Positions 1-8,656 of a DNA stretch of 64,000 nucleotides are shown piece by piece; position 1 is the first letter of the stretch, and every line of letters begins with the position of its first letter. The DNA is from JBMYRH01 sp049602155 (GTDB lineage: Bacteria > Myxococcota_A > UBA9042 > PHBI01 > JBMYRH01). The DNA lies in the NCBI GenBank assembly GCA_049602155.1, contig JBMYRH010000028.1, positions 7,007-71,006 on the forward strand. Direction: 5' to 3'. The notes beneath the pieces were generated by a model. That model did not search any database, was not told the DNA's origin, and saw only the letters and a program-made list of their open reading frames with translations. The position numbers and the translations under genes are program-made.

Positions 1-1
1 G

Positions 2-409
2 GCGGGTCATGATGGGTGCCACTTCTACAGCGCGACTTACACTGAGTGGGGGGATCGCATGGCGCGTCTCGCCAACCGTGACCTCTACGGGGCAGTCTAC
101 ACAGAGCCTATTGAGGCGCCCAACCCTGAGAGCGCCAGCTGGTCTTCTCCGACGGAGCTCGTCATCGAGTATGGCCAGACGGGGGCGACGATGACATTGC
201 AGCCCGGGGCCGAGGCCTACTTCAGCCTCTCGGACGGCGCCGTTATCAGCGAGGTCAGCGTGGTGGGGACGACGGTTGTCGTGACGACCCAGAGCCCGAG
301 TTCAGCGACGAGTGTGTCCTTTGTAGATGTGTCGGGGGACATCCCGTGGCTCGTGAACGCGCTCGGGATCGGTGGGTTTGCCTACTACGCCTTCCCGATC
401 GACCCTTAA
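2..409 (+). CDS. SGNH-family esterase, C-terminal part (sialate O-acetylesterase-like), 5' truncated by window edge
   Basis: The frame is open from base 2, and the peptide begins AGHDGCHFYSATYTEWGDRM and runs to a TAA at 407-409. DGCH fits the catalytic Asp-x-x-His block of SGNH/GDSL hydrolases, and the surrounding FYSATYTEWGDRMARL resembles the end of the sialate O-acetylesterase-like (DUF303) catalytic domain. The last ~95 residues are Thr/Ser/Val-rich and look like a beta-sandwich domain. The catalytic Ser block would lie upstream of the window. The product would deacetylate a carbohydrate outside the cytoplasm; the substrate cannot be read from this part. The Met at 59 is internal, not a start. 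It is convergent with the molybdoenzyme gene 14 bp away. Confidence 0.6.
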   Translation, partial: AGHDGCHFYSATYTEWGDRMARLANRDLYGAVYTEPIEAPNPESASWSSPTELVIEYGQTGATMTLQPGAEAYFSLSDGAVISEVSVVGTTVVVTTQSPSSATSVSFVDVSGDIPWLVNALGIGGFAYYAFPIDP

Positions 410-423
410 GCGGAGTGCGCTGC

Positions 424-1611
424 TCAGCTGACCGTGATGTTCAGGGTGTGCTGACCGGCCCAGCCAGAGAGCGGAGCGGCGTCGTCGTCGCTGCCTTGGA
501 CGCGACCGTTGAGGTCTGTCGCGCGGGCGACGATGGTGTACGGGCCTGAGGCCTCTGGGGTCCACTCGAAGCGCCAGAGTGACCATGCGTTAGGCGGGCC
601 GGTGTATGTCAACTCCGCGTCACGCCAGCTCTCACCACCGTCCGTGGAGAGCTCCACGCGAGCGATGGGGACATCCCCTGCGTGAGCGGAGCCCAAGAGC
701 GTCACGCCCTGAGCCGACAGCGTGTCACCCGCGTCTGGTTCGTGGACCCATGAGTGGACACGATAGCGTGCCTCAGCTGACCAGCCGTAGGACTCCCAGA
801 ACCCTGCAGGCTCCTCGGCGTTACTAAAGGCCAAGGCCGCTATCCACTTCGGGTTCTTCATCCCATAGCGCCCCGGGACGAGCGCGCGCAGCGGCGCCCC
901 ATGCCCTGCCGGGAGCGGCTCGCCGTTCATCTCCCACACCAGGATGAGGTCCAGGGCGTCGTCGTCGAAAGGGAGGAAGGTCTCGTAGCCATCTCCGCAC
1001 GCGAAGGTGATCCAGAGGGTGCCCTCGGGCACGGTGAGCTCAAGGGCCTCGAGCAAGTCGCGCAGCCGTAAGCCTGTCCACTCGGCGTTGCTTATCGCGT
1101 TCCCCGGGGGGCTGTTACCGATGCACTCGAGCGTGTGCTCCACGGTCTCTGAGCCGAACGCTTGAAGCTCGGCGAGCTCAAGCATCACTGGTGCTTCAAA
1201 GCCGCCAAGGGTCAGACGCCAGTCGACGTCCCAGCCCTCCTCGGGTGGGCCGCTGTAGGATACGACGTAGAAGTCCTCATTGCTGGTCAGCGGTGGGATG
1301 GGCTCGGGTACGATGGGGGCCAACGGGGGCACGTCCTTAGCCTCCGCCACGGCGTCGTCTGGGCCAGGAGTGGGCCCGGTGTCTTTCGCGCTTTCCATCG
1401 CGGTTACTGCATCTTCGGTGCCCCGCTGTGTGGCGTCGGTCGAGGGGGGCACGGCTGTACCTGTCGCCATGACAGCGTCTGTTGCGCTGGGTGCGCGAGG
1501 GGAGGGTGCGCCGTCATTTGGCGCGCAGCCGGGCCCGAAGCGCGCGAGGACGAAGGCGGACGTCGTGGTGCCCAGGAAGTGTCGTCGGTCGAGCCGTTTA
1601 ATGATCGTCAT
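424..1611 (-). CDS. Tat-exported molybdopterin oxidoreductase, sulfite oxidase family
   Basis: The 395-residue protein starts MTIIKRLDRRHFLG, a twin-arginine (RRxFL) export signal, and Cys29 follows the hydrophobic stretch, so it may be lipid-anchored after folding. Residues 30-105 are a low-complexity Ala/Pro/Thr/Asp linker. Residues 110-290 match the sulfite-oxidase-fold molybdopterin domain: Cys163 in HTLECIGNSPPGN is the expected Mo-thiolate ligand, and GHGAPLRALVPGRYGMKNPKWI (from about residue 236) is the family's cofactor-binding block. Residues 295-390 form the Ig-like Mo-co dimerisation domain (ARVELSTDGGESWRDA). No heme domain is present, so electrons would pass to a separate cytochrome. 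The family includes sulfite oxidases and sulfoxide-type reductases; the substrate is not decidable here. Confidence 0.85.
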   Translation of the reverse strand: MTIIKRLDRRHFLGTTTSAFVLARFGPGCAPNDGAPSPRAPSATDAVMATGTAVPPSTDATQRGTEDAVTAMESAKDTGPTPGPDDAVAEAKDVPPLAPIVPEPIPPLTSNEDFYVVSYSGPPEEGWDVDWRLTLGGFEAPVMLELAELQAFGSETVEHTLECIGNSPPGNAISNAEWTGLRLRDLLEALELTVPEGTLWITFACGDGYETFLPFDDDALDLILVWEMNGEPLPAGHGAPLRALVPGRYGMKNPKWIAALAFSNAEEPAGFWESYGWSAEARYRVHSWVHEPDAGDTLSAQGVTLLGSAHAGDVPIARVELSTDGGESWRDAELTYTGPPNAWSLWRFEWTPEASGPYTIVARATDLNGRVQGSDDDAAPLSGWAGQHTLNITVS

Positions 1612-1668
1612 GGTGCGAGCCTAGCCGATGGCCGCCGATGCATGGAAGCCAGAGGCCTTGCCCGCCTC

Positions 1669-4164
1669 TTAGTTGCACGGATCTCCGTAGAAGATGACCT
1701 GCCCTCGCACCACGAAGTGTGGCTGGGTGTGTCCGGTGTAGTTCCAGCCGCATTCTCCTGCGAACGAGATGCAGCAGGAGCCGTCGTTCGGGTTGCACTC
1801 GGGGTTATCCGGGCGACAACAGTTCTCGTAGTCCTCGATGCCATAGCCGACCGTCAGGGTGCTCCCCGGCACAAGGGGGGTAGAGACGATGAGGTCGTGG
1901 GGCCAGGCGCCATCTCCTGGGCACCAGCCCGCGCGGTTTGGGGTCCAGTTGCCCCCTTGAGGGCCGCAGGTGTTCGACGCGCAATCATCGCGCCAGAGCG
2001 TCCACGGGTGGTCGACGCCGTCGACGGTCAAGGTGTGGGTCTTGACGGCGAACTCGGCGGCGTTGTCGGTGTTGCCTTGACCGTGCCCCGTGGTGGTCAT
2101 GCGCACTACAGCCGCGACCGCGCCTTCGGGGACGATGACCTCACGGTCCGGCAAGTTGTCCGCCGTAGGGTGGTTCGGGTCGCCGTAGATGAGGTTGTTA
2201 TGCGTCCACAGGTTCTGGACCGAGATGGGCTTGAGTGCCTCTTGGCCCAGGGTATAGTTGAGGCGCGCGGTGACCGACCAGCCCTGGTCGCCGCCGATCC
2301 AGGTCGAGATGAAGAGGCTCAAGGTGGTCTCTCCCCGCAGCATCGCCGCGTAGGGGGTCACGTCAAAGGTCCAGGTGCACGAGCCGGGGCCGCCGAAGCC
2401 CGGGCCGATGTCATAGGGCGTGATGAAGCGCGCGAGCTCAAAGCTCTCGACGATCGGGGACCCGTCTGCGGCGAGCTCGCCGGTGGGATGGAGGACGTTC
2501 AGATAGCCGAGGCGGTCCCAGGGGTCGCATCCGCCCGGGGGGCAGGCCATTGTGATGTCGAGGGTCACCTTGGCGACCTCGGCGTCAGCGTCCAGCAGCG
2601 GGAAGGTGCCCTCTTGGGCGGTCGCCCAGTTGATGACCTTGTCCTCGAAGGTGGTCAGGGTGATGACCTCACCATCGGTCGTCGGCTCACACCCTTTGGT
2701 CTCGCAGTTCGAGGTGCAGGTCAGGCTGTCCTCTCCGTCGTCGCAGCTCTCGCCGGCTTCGACGATGCCGTTGCCACACTCCGGCTCCGGTTCGGGGATC
2801 TCTGCCTCGGGGAGGACGCAGAAGGTGGCCAGGATGCTCTCTTCACCGGGGCTCTGGTTCATGTACCCCGGCATGCCTTGGCCACAGCTGTAGTGCCACG
2901 TGTAGCCAAAGCGGACGGTGTAGGTCCCAGGGGTCGTCGGCGCGACCAGCGTCTCGCTCGCTGTCCCAGCGACAGCGCCACTGCAACCCGAGCCACCGCT
3001 GTAGAGGCACGAGGCGTCGCCAAGTGTGGTGCCCCCGCCCTCACCGATGACGCTGACGAAGTACTGGGTCAGGCACCCTGGGCATCCGCTGCAGGAGACC
3101 CCGGTGACCGAGTAAGCGAAGTTCACGTTGAAGGTCGCGCCGGTCGCGATGACTGCGCCTGAGGCCGGGCCGCCGTCAATGCTGACGTCGGAGATGGTGA
3201 TGCCCTTGGCGGTCACGACCGCCGCGGGGGTGTCCATGGCGCCGCAGCCCGCACACGCGTCGCCAGTGCCGTCGCCGTCGGTGTCGATTTGCTCTGGGTC
3301 GGAGACCTCTGGGCAGACGTCTGCGTCGTCTGGGACTCCGTCACCGTCCTGGTCTGGAGCCGGGGTGAGCTCGCATCCGGTCGCGCCATCCCCATCGTAG
3401 CCCTCTGGGCAGGCGCCGCACTCGTAGGCGCCCGGCGTATTGGTACAGACCGTGAGGGGGTCGCAGGGGGCGTTATCTGTGCACTCGTCGATGTCCTGGC
3501 ATCCGGAGGCACCGTCACCGCTATAACCGGCAGGGCAAGCGCTGCACTCGAAGCCGCCCGGGGTGTTGCTGCAGGCCGTCAGCGGGTCACAAGGCGGGGG
3601 GCCTGTGCACTCGTCGATGTCCTGGCATCCGGAGGCGCCGTCACCGCTATAACCGGCAGGGCAGGCGCTGCACTCGAACCCCCCTGGGGTGTTGGTGCAG
3701 AGGGTGAGGGGGTCACAGGGGGCGTCGTCTGTGCACTCATCGATATCTTGGCATTCACCAGCGGCGTCCGCTGCGTAGCCCTCGGGGCACACCACCGGCT
3801 CGATGGTGTCTTCGGGCTCGGGGGTGAGGACGTCTTCAGTCGTGACGTCATCACTAGGCTCAGTGGTGTCCTCCAGCTCTCCTGGGGTCGCGCTATCCTC
3901 GGGTGGAGTGATGTCTTCGGGCGCGGCGACGTCCTCCGTGCTGCCGGCAGCATCGGCGGTTGGGGGCGCCTCGGTCACGTCCTCGCTCGGCTGCGTTGGG
4001 CTGTCGCCTCCCACGGGAGCGCGGGGCTCATCGCCTTGGTTCAGGCCCGATGGGTCGGAGCCGTCGATGCCGGCTGCAGTGTCCGTGCCGCTGCACGCCC
4101 CTACGAGGCTCAAAGAGAGCGCCACTACGATTGCGCAACACCGCGTCATGTTTTGCCTGGTCAT
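1669..4164 (-). CDS. Multidomain lipoprotein: EGF-like repeats, TSP3 repeat, PNGase F-like C-terminal domain
   Basis: 831 residues from the ATG at 4164, chosen because AAGGA lies 6 bases upstream; an in-frame ATG directly precedes it at 4167 and the frame stays open to 4194. The lipobox LVGAC puts the lipid on Cys24. An acidic linker (about 30-125) is followed by three EGF-like modules with QDIDEC calcium-binding starts (about 138-264), a thrombospondin type 3 repeat (PDQDGDGVPDDADVC, about 270), a beta-domain with Cys pairs (about 310-455), and a DGE/CNGIVEAGESCDDG motif. From about residue 500 it matches both lobes of PNGase F: CDPWDR, FELARFITPY, ISTW, AAEFAVKTHTLTVDG, NRAGWCPG. Asp60 and Glu206 of PNGase F correspond to Asp550 and Glu704; the Glu118 position is Ser620. 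It is probably a cell-surface glycan-binding or deglycosylating protein. Confidence 0.85.
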   Translation of the reverse strand: MTRQNMTRCCAIVVALSLSLVGACSGTDTAAGIDGSDPSGLNQGDEPRAPVGGDSPTQPSEDVTEAPPTADAAGSTEDVAAPEDITPPEDSATPGELEDTTEPSDDVTTEDVLTPEPEDTIEPVVCPEGYAADAAGECQDIDECTDDAPCDPLTLCTNTPGGFECSACPAGYSGDGASGCQDIDECTGPPPCDPLTACSNTPGGFECSACPAGYSGDGASGCQDIDECTDNAPCDPLTVCTNTPGAYECGACPEGYDGDGATGCELTPAPDQDGDGVPDDADVCPEVSDPEQIDTDGDGTGDACAGCGAMDTPAAVVTAKGITISDVSIDGGPASGAVIATGATFNVNFAYSVTGVSCSGCPGCLTQYFVSVIGEGGGTTLGDASCLYSGGSGCSGAVAGTASETLVAPTTPGTYTVRFGYTWHYSCGQGMPGYMNQSPGEESILATFCVLPEAEIPEPEPECGNGIVEAGESCDDGEDSLTCTSNCETKGCEPTTDGEVITLTTFEDKVINWATAQEGTFPLLDADAEVAKVTLDITMACPPGGCDPWDRLGYLNVLHPTGELAADGSPIVESFELARFITPYDIGPGFGGPGSCTWTFDVTPYAAMLRGETTLSLFISTWIGGDQGWSVTARLNYTLGQEALKPISVQNLWTHNNLIYGDPNHPTADNLPDREVIVPEGAVAAVVRMTTTGHGQGNTDNAAEFAVKTHTLTVDGVDHPWTLWRDDCASNTCGPQGGNWTPNRAGWCPGDGAWPHDLIVSTPLVPGSTLTVGYGIEDYENCCRPDNPECNPNDGSCCISFAGECGWNYTGHTQPHFVVRGQVIFYGDPCN

Positions 4165-4553
4165 CATCAGTCCTTGGTGGTCCTGCAGGTTCACATCCCT
4201 CGCCCACTCACCTCAGAGTGGGCGACTGCGTGTGCATCTGCAAGAGTGGCGAGCGGTTCGGAGATACCGAACCCTCTCGAAGGGGCATCGTCATTCACTG
4301 CCGACCTTGCGGACCCTCGTCGACGGAGTGGCGGGGTAGCCCTCTGCCTCTGGGGCCGACCAGTGGGCCCTATTGCGGCTGCATGACATGTCACCGCTGA
4401 GGTCAGTCGCGTTCGTTGTGCTGTCGCTCTCGGCGACGATGGAGGCGTCGCTGTCCTTGATGATGTGGCAGTCCTGAGGTGCGCACGGTGTCGCGTTGAG
4501 GGCTGCCTCTGCATCATCGTCAGCCCGTCGTCATGGGTGACAGTTGTGAGCGG
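4165..4553. other. Gene-free stretch between lipoprotein start and MscS stop
   Basis: About 390 bp upstream of the PNGase F-like lipoprotein gene, so it should carry that gene's promoter. The only sub-feature I can support is the AAGGA ribosome site next to 4164. Short open frames here lack codon-usage or motif support. I see no clear terminator or repeat. Confidence 0.5.
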
Positions 4554-6077
4554 CTAGGGGTGCAAGACCCCACGGAAGAAGTCGCGCATGGCGCCCAGGA
4601 TCTGGCCGGCCACGCTGGTCTTATGCTCCTCCTTTTCCTCGTGCGTGGCGGCGCTGAGCGCCTGCTCGTTTCGCATCTTGCGCTCGGCGATGATGCCGCT
4701 CATCTCCTCGGCGAGCTCGGGTCGTCGCTGGAGCAGGTTGGCCATGGCGTCCTTGCCGATCTCGTAGGCCACGGCGCCAGAGGCGGCGGTGATGGTGGCC
4801 GACCGGGCCTCGCCAGTCAGCAGGGACATCTCTCCGAAGAACTGCCCTGGGACGATCTGAGCCACCTTGAGCTCCTCACCGTTACCGGCGATGTCCGCGT
4901 ACACGTAGACCAGCCCCTCGACGAGGATGAACATCGAGTCGCCTAGCGCGCCGCACTCGATCAGGTGGTCCCCTTCGTCGTAGACGCGCCTGGTGATGGT
5001 CGCAGTGAGGAGCGCGAGCTCATCGTCAGCCAGGTGACTGAAGAGCTCGATGCGGCCGACGAGGGCGCGGAGGTCGGACTCGGAGTTGGCGTCGAGCTGC
5101 CGCGGGGGCATGTCGGCGGTGAACAGGTCGCCCTTGGGGTAGGCCAACATGAGCCCGGCGCTCTTGAGGTGGCCAAGGACACTGCTGATGACGACGTGAC
5201 GGGCCTTCCTGGGGGAGACCTGCGCGGGCAGCGTCCAGTAGCGGATGCAGTACTCGACCCCGATAGAGCTCACGCCGTTGACGCGCACCTTTGCGGGGGG
5301 CGTCTCGAGCGGCCCCTTTGTCCCCATCACGGAGCGCACGGCTGCTTCGAGCACGCGAAGCGCGCGGTCGGTGGGCACCGAGAAGTCGAGGGTGAAGAAG
5401 AGCTCGAAGCGGCTCTCGGGCTCGGGGGTCATGAAGTTCGTGATGATGCTCTGACCCATCACGCTGTTCGGCACGACGACCATGTTGTTATCGGTCGTCT
5501 TGAGGCGCGTCGTTCGCCAGTTGATCTCTTGAATACAGCCGATGATGTGCAGGTTGATTTGCCGGCCGTGGATCTGCACCCAGTCACCGATGCGATAGGA
5601 GCGGTCGATGTTGAAGGCGAGGCCAGAGAAGATGTCGAGGATCATCGAGCGCAGCGCAAAGCCCACGATGATACCGACGGCCCCCGAGGTGGCCCAGAGC
5701 CCGGTGACAGGTTGACCAAAGACGAAGCTGATGATGCCGGAGAGCGCGACGAGGAAGATGAGGAGCGCCAGGATGTCTTTGACCAAGCGTGGCACGGGGG
5801 CGCCGATCGTCCGCTCGACGCCGAGCTCCCAAAAGAAGACAGAGAGGAGTCGGTTGACGAAGAAGGCCGAGGTCAGCCAGATGCCTGTCTTGACCGCATA
5901 CGCGGCGACGAGTCGACCTTGAGAGACGGCCTCTTCACCGAACTGAGCGAGCATCTCATCGCTGAAAAACGCCAACCCGAGAAAGATCAGGAAGAGCGCC
6001 GCCGGGAAGGCGAGTCGCCTAGCGATGCCTTCTTTTTCGGGCTCTATTGTGGAGCTTTGTGTCGTTGTATTGCTCAT
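4554..6077 (-). CDS. Mechanosensitive ion channel (MscS family) with C-terminal cyclic-nucleotide-binding domain
   Basis: 507 residues. Hydrophobic segments lie at about 22-40, 58-78 and 98-122, followed by the pore-lining and beta-domain signature of MscS: GAVGIIVGFALRSMILDIFSGL (132-153), RIGDWVQIHGRQ, and VVVPNSVMGQSIITNF (200-215). A Crp-type cyclic-nucleotide-binding domain covers about 335-460, with the phosphate-binding cassette GQFFGEMSLLTGEARSATI including its FGE glutamate and the Arg that contacts the phosphate. MscS channels release solutes in hypo-osmotic shock; CNB-fused members (like Synechocystis bCNG) are thought to be gated or modulated by cNMP. The C-terminal tail is Glu/Lys-rich. 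It is a monocistronic-looking gene, divergent from the dCMP deaminase. Confidence 0.9.
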   Translation of the reverse strand: MSNTTTQSSTIEPEKEGIARRLAFPAALFLIFLGLAFFSDEMLAQFGEEAVSQGRLVAAYAVKTGIWLTSAFFVNRLLSVFFWELGVERTIGAPVPRLVKDILALLIFLVALSGIISFVFGQPVTGLWATSGAVGIIVGFALRSMILDIFSGLAFNIDRSYRIGDWVQIHGRQINLHIIGCIQEINWRTTRLKTTDNNMVVVPNSVMGQSIITNFMTPEPESRFELFFTLDFSVPTDRALRVLEAAVRSVMGTKGPLETPPAKVRVNGVSSIGVEYCIRYWTLPAQVSPRKARHVVISSVLGHLKSAGLMLAYPKGDLFTADMPPRQLDANSESDLRALVGRIELFSHLADDELALLTATITRRVYDEGDHLIECGALGDSMFILVEGLVYVYADIAGNGEELKVAQIVPGQFFGEMSLLTGEARSATITAASGAVAYEIGKDAMANLLQRRPELAEEMSGIIAERKMRNEQALSAATHEEKEEHKTSVAGQILGAMRDFFRGVLHP

Positions 6078-6273
6078 GAGCTGCCCTCTTGTCCTCGACG
6101 CATGGATTTAGGGTCTACGAAGCGCGCTTGAAAGTACACCCGAGTTCTCTGCGCCGCGGGGCTTGTAAATGTCGTGCAGTGGTCGAATATTAGAGCCGGA
6201 GTTCGTCGTGACGATGTCATCGAGCGGGCGAGGCGGTGCATCGTCGCACTGGAATGAACCGAGGAGAGAGGCC

Positions 6274-6711
6274 ATGAGCGCGAAGTGGGATGCCCGATTT
6301 CTTGAGTTGGCTAAGCACATCGCCGGGTGGTCCAAGGACCCATCGACCAAGGTGGGCTGTATCGTCGTCGGTGAAGATCGAGAGATCCGCAGCACGGGCT
6401 TCAACGGGTTCCCGAGGGGCATCTCGGATGACTCCGAGCGGCTATCGAACCGCGAGCTGAAGTACCCCCTCATCTGTCACGCGGAAGAGAATGCGATCAT
6501 GCACGCGGCGCGCATCGGCCTCTCACTCAAGGGCTGCACGGCCTACGTGACCTGGCCCCCCTGCACCCGATGTGCACGCTCCTTGATTCAAGCGGGAGTC
6601 GTTGAGGTCGTCTACCCGACGGCCTGTGAAGTGCCCGAGCGCTGGGAAGCTGACTTCAACATGTCGACAGAGATGATGACCGAGGCAGGGCTGAAACTCC
6701 GCAAGGCCTGA
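6274..6711 (+). CDS. dCMP deaminase (deoxycytidylate deaminase family)
   Basis: 145 residues from the ATG at 6274, which is preceded by the purine-rich ribosome site GAGGAGAGAG (6261-6270); the frame is open further upstream but that part looks non-coding. The zinc site is clear: HAEENAI supplies His and the proton-shuttle Glu, and PPCTRC supplies the two Cys. KDPSTKVGCIVVG and STGFNGFPRGISD are characteristic of dCMP deaminases rather than cytidine or tRNA adenosine deaminases. It would convert dCMP to dUMP in the cytoplasm, feeding thymidylate synthesis. Length is normal for the compact bacterial form. No allosteric-site reading is possible from sequence alone. Confidence 0.9.
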   Translation: MSAKWDARFLELAKHIAGWSKDPSTKVGCIVVGEDREIRSTGFNGFPRGISDDSERLSNRELKYPLICHAEENAIMHAARIGLSLKGCTAYVTWPPCTRCARSLIQAGVVEVVYPTACEVPERWEADFNMSTEMMTEAGLKLRKA

Positions 6712-6756
6712 TCGGCTTAGCGTCTCGAAGCCAACTTCTGGCTGTGCGGTTCGGCC

Positions 6757-7110
6757 TCAGGGCCAATTGCGCCAAGAGCCGAGGTCATGGACGTCCTCGA
6801 ACCCAGCGGCCTGGAGCGTCCCCATAGCCGCTTTGCTCCGCATGCCAGAGGCGCAGTAGACGACCACGGTGCGGCCCTTGTCGCCGATCTCTGCGAGCCG
6901 ACTCTGGAGTTCGCCCACGGGGATGTTGACGGCGCCCTTCAGGTGCTGCCCTGAGAACTCCCCAGGGCTCCTGACGTCGAGGAGCAGCGCGCCGTTCGCG
7001 ACCGCCTCCTGCATGGCGTTGAGCTGCTCTGGAGAGCGCCGACCTGTGAAGACCTTGAAGGCGATGAGGGCGATGAAGCACATTAAGATCGCCCAAGATG
7101 TTCCGTTCAT
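6757..7110 (-). CDS. Membrane-anchored single-domain rhodanese
   Basis: 117 residues. An N-terminal hydrophobic segment (about 5-20, SWAILMCFIALIAFKVF) would anchor it in the inner membrane or act as an uncleaved signal. Residues 27-117 are a rhodanese domain: LLLDVRSPGEFSGQHLKGAVNIP and the active-site loop CASGMRS with the persulfide-forming Cys and the Arg at +5. The domain probably faces the periplasm. Such proteins transfer sulfane sulfur; the physiological acceptor is unknown. It lies convergent to the dCMP deaminase, with 45 bp between the stops. Confidence 0.85.
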   Translation of the reverse strand: MNGTSWAILMCFIALIAFKVFTGRRSPEQLNAMQEAVANGALLLDVRSPGEFSGQHLKGAVNIPVGELQSRLAEIGDKGRTVVVYCASGMRSKAAMGTLQAAGFEDVHDLGSWRNWP

Positions 7111-7290
7111 CGCTCAGCCCTCCAGCCCATGAGGCGATAAGAGACACCGAAATCGATGCAAAATCCAGCGAGACGTCTTTAGTCCGAGCCTTGAGGGCGG
7201 CATACTCGGAGCACGAGATGTACACAACGTCTGTGGACGTCATCGTGCTCTTTGCCTCTGAGCTGACGTCGTCGATACCTTAGGAGCGCT

Positions 7291-7992
7291 ATGTTCCCCC
7301 TGAAGTCACGCCTCTTACTCTCTGCTTTCGCCCTGTTCTTCGTTGGTTGTGGCGATGACTCGACGCCCGGTGATGGCGCGGTCGGAGACCTTCGCATCCT
7401 CGCAATGGGCGACTCAGCTTTGGACTTTAATGGCGACGCATCGACTGTCGACCAGCTCCGTGAGGTCCTCGACGACCAGGAGGCTGGTGCCCTCGTCGTT
7501 CAGGCCGCTGTGGGCGGCGCCACCCTTGGGTGCGGTGACGTGGGCTTCGGTCAGGAGGACAACTGCATACCGCCCCAGTATGAGGAGGGGGAGTGGGATT
7601 GGGTCCTGCTGTCAGGAGGCGCAAATGACATCCTGGACAGTGGATGTGAGCTGGAGACTGACGCGCTCATCAACGAGGGGGGAGACGCAGGCCTCATGGT
7701 CGACGTCATTGATGACCTTGTCGAGATGGGGCACAAGGTCCTGCTCTACGGATACTTTCTGCCGCTCGACCCAGAAGGAGAGACGGCGAGCTGCGATCGC
7801 CTAGTGACGCTGTTGGCCCGATACCGCGCGTTGGCCGAGGCCCACAGTGACGTCGTCTATGTGGACGCTGGTGCCGTTGTGCAGCGCACCCAGCCCGCCT
7901 ATTACGCCGATGATATTCACCCCTCGCCCGAGGGGAGCCGGGTCATCGCCGAGCATATCGCTCAAGCGCTTCAGGCAGCCGGAGTGTTGTAA
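7291..7992 (+). CDS. SGNH/GDSL-type hydrolase lipoprotein
   Basis: 233 residues. The signal peptide ends in the lipobox FFVGC with Cys20 as lipid site. Block I is MGDSALDFN with the nucleophile Ser42; block III is GGANDI; block V is DDIHPS, giving the catalytic Asp and His. This is a complete SGNH triad, so an active esterase or lipase is likely, anchored to a membrane facing the periplasm or outside. Two Cys pairs in the middle (around CGDVGFGQEDNC and DSGC) may form disulfides. The substrate is not predictable. It stands alone, with convergent GST gene 19 bp downstream. Confidence 0.85.
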   Translation: MFPLKSRLLLSAFALFFVGCGDDSTPGDGAVGDLRILAMGDSALDFNGDASTVDQLREVLDDQEAGALVVQAAVGGATLGCGDVGFGQEDNCIPPQYEEGEWDWVLLSGGANDILDSGCELETDALINEGGDAGLMVDVIDDLVEMGHKVLLYGYFLPLDPEGETASCDRLVTLLARYRALAEAHSDVVYVDAGAVVQRTQPAYYADDIHPSPEGSRVIAEHIAQALQAAGVL

Positions 7993-8011
7993 GCGCAGCG
8001 CGCGTGAGCGG

Positions 8012-8656
8012 CTAGGGCACGTAGGTCGGCGAGTCGCCCTCATGCCACTGAGGGTACTTCTGCATCACGGATTGGAAGAGCGGGCTGTCGAGGAACCGCG
8101 TTAACCAGCCCTTGAGTGCCTCATAGGGCGCCTTGTCGAACCACGCTCGGTTGGTGTTGGCGAACTGCCGAATGAAGGGGCCGATCGCCCAATCTGAGAG
8201 GGCAGGGTGCGCCCCAAAGAGCCAATCATTGGCTGTGAGCCGCGCGTTCAAGTCGGCGAGGAAGCGCTCCGCCTCCGCGCGGTGGAAGAGCGGGTCTACG
8301 TCTTCGTAGCGGTTGGGGTATTTGTAGCGGTCGAGGTGCCCCTTGAACTCGTCGTCGTTCACGGTGATGAGGGCGAGCATCTCCTCCAGTGTGCCGGCGC
8401 TGGGGGTGAGCCAGTGGCCAGGATCCGAGCGCTCTAGCGCCCAGAGCATGACGTCGAGGCTCTCGTCGATGACGGTCTCGTCAGCGAGGACGAGCACCGG
8501 CACCGTCGCCTTGGGCGAGTAGTCGATGAGGGATGGGGGCTTGTCCCGCAGCACGACCTCGCGCAGCTCACAGGTCACCTCGGTGCGCCACAGCGCGAGG
8601 CGCGCCCGCATCGCATAGGGGCACCTGCGAAACGAGTAGAGGAGGGGAGGGGTCAC
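8012..8656 (-). CDS. Glutathione S-transferase family protein
   Basis: 214 residues. The thioredoxin-fold N-terminal domain carries RCPYAMRARLAL with a potential catalytic Cys at the start of helix 1, and TVPVLVLADETVIDESLDVM includes the cis-Pro and glutathione-binding Glu-Ser. The all-alpha C-terminal domain spans about 90-205, with the hydrophobic core motif ALSDWAIGPF. The gene starts with GTG overlapping the trhO stop (GTGA), so the two are translationally coupled. It may act as a glutathione-dependent reductase or transferase; which is not decidable. The pairing with trhO suggests a role in sulfur or redox handling, but that is inference. Confidence 0.85.
   Translation of the reverse strand: MTPPLLYSFRRCPYAMRARLALWRTEVTCELREVVLRDKPPSLIDYSPKATVPVLVLADETVIDESLDVMLWALERSDPGHWLTPSAGTLEEMLALITVNDDEFKGHLDRYKYPNRYEDVDPLFHRAEAERFLADLNARLTANDWLFGAHPALSDWAIGPFIRQFANTNRAWFDKAPYEALKGWLTRFLDSPLFQSVMQKYPQWHEGDSPTYVP

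Noticed and set aside
1162..3162. 666-codon open frame on the plus strand
   Set aside because: Antisense to the molybdoenzyme and PNGase F-like genes, which have clear domains; Arg/Gly/Val-rich shadow frame of GC-rich DNA.
4965..6131. 388-codon plus-strand frame opposite the MscS gene
   Set aside because: Highly charged, no motif; complementary to a complete MscS-CNB coding sequence.
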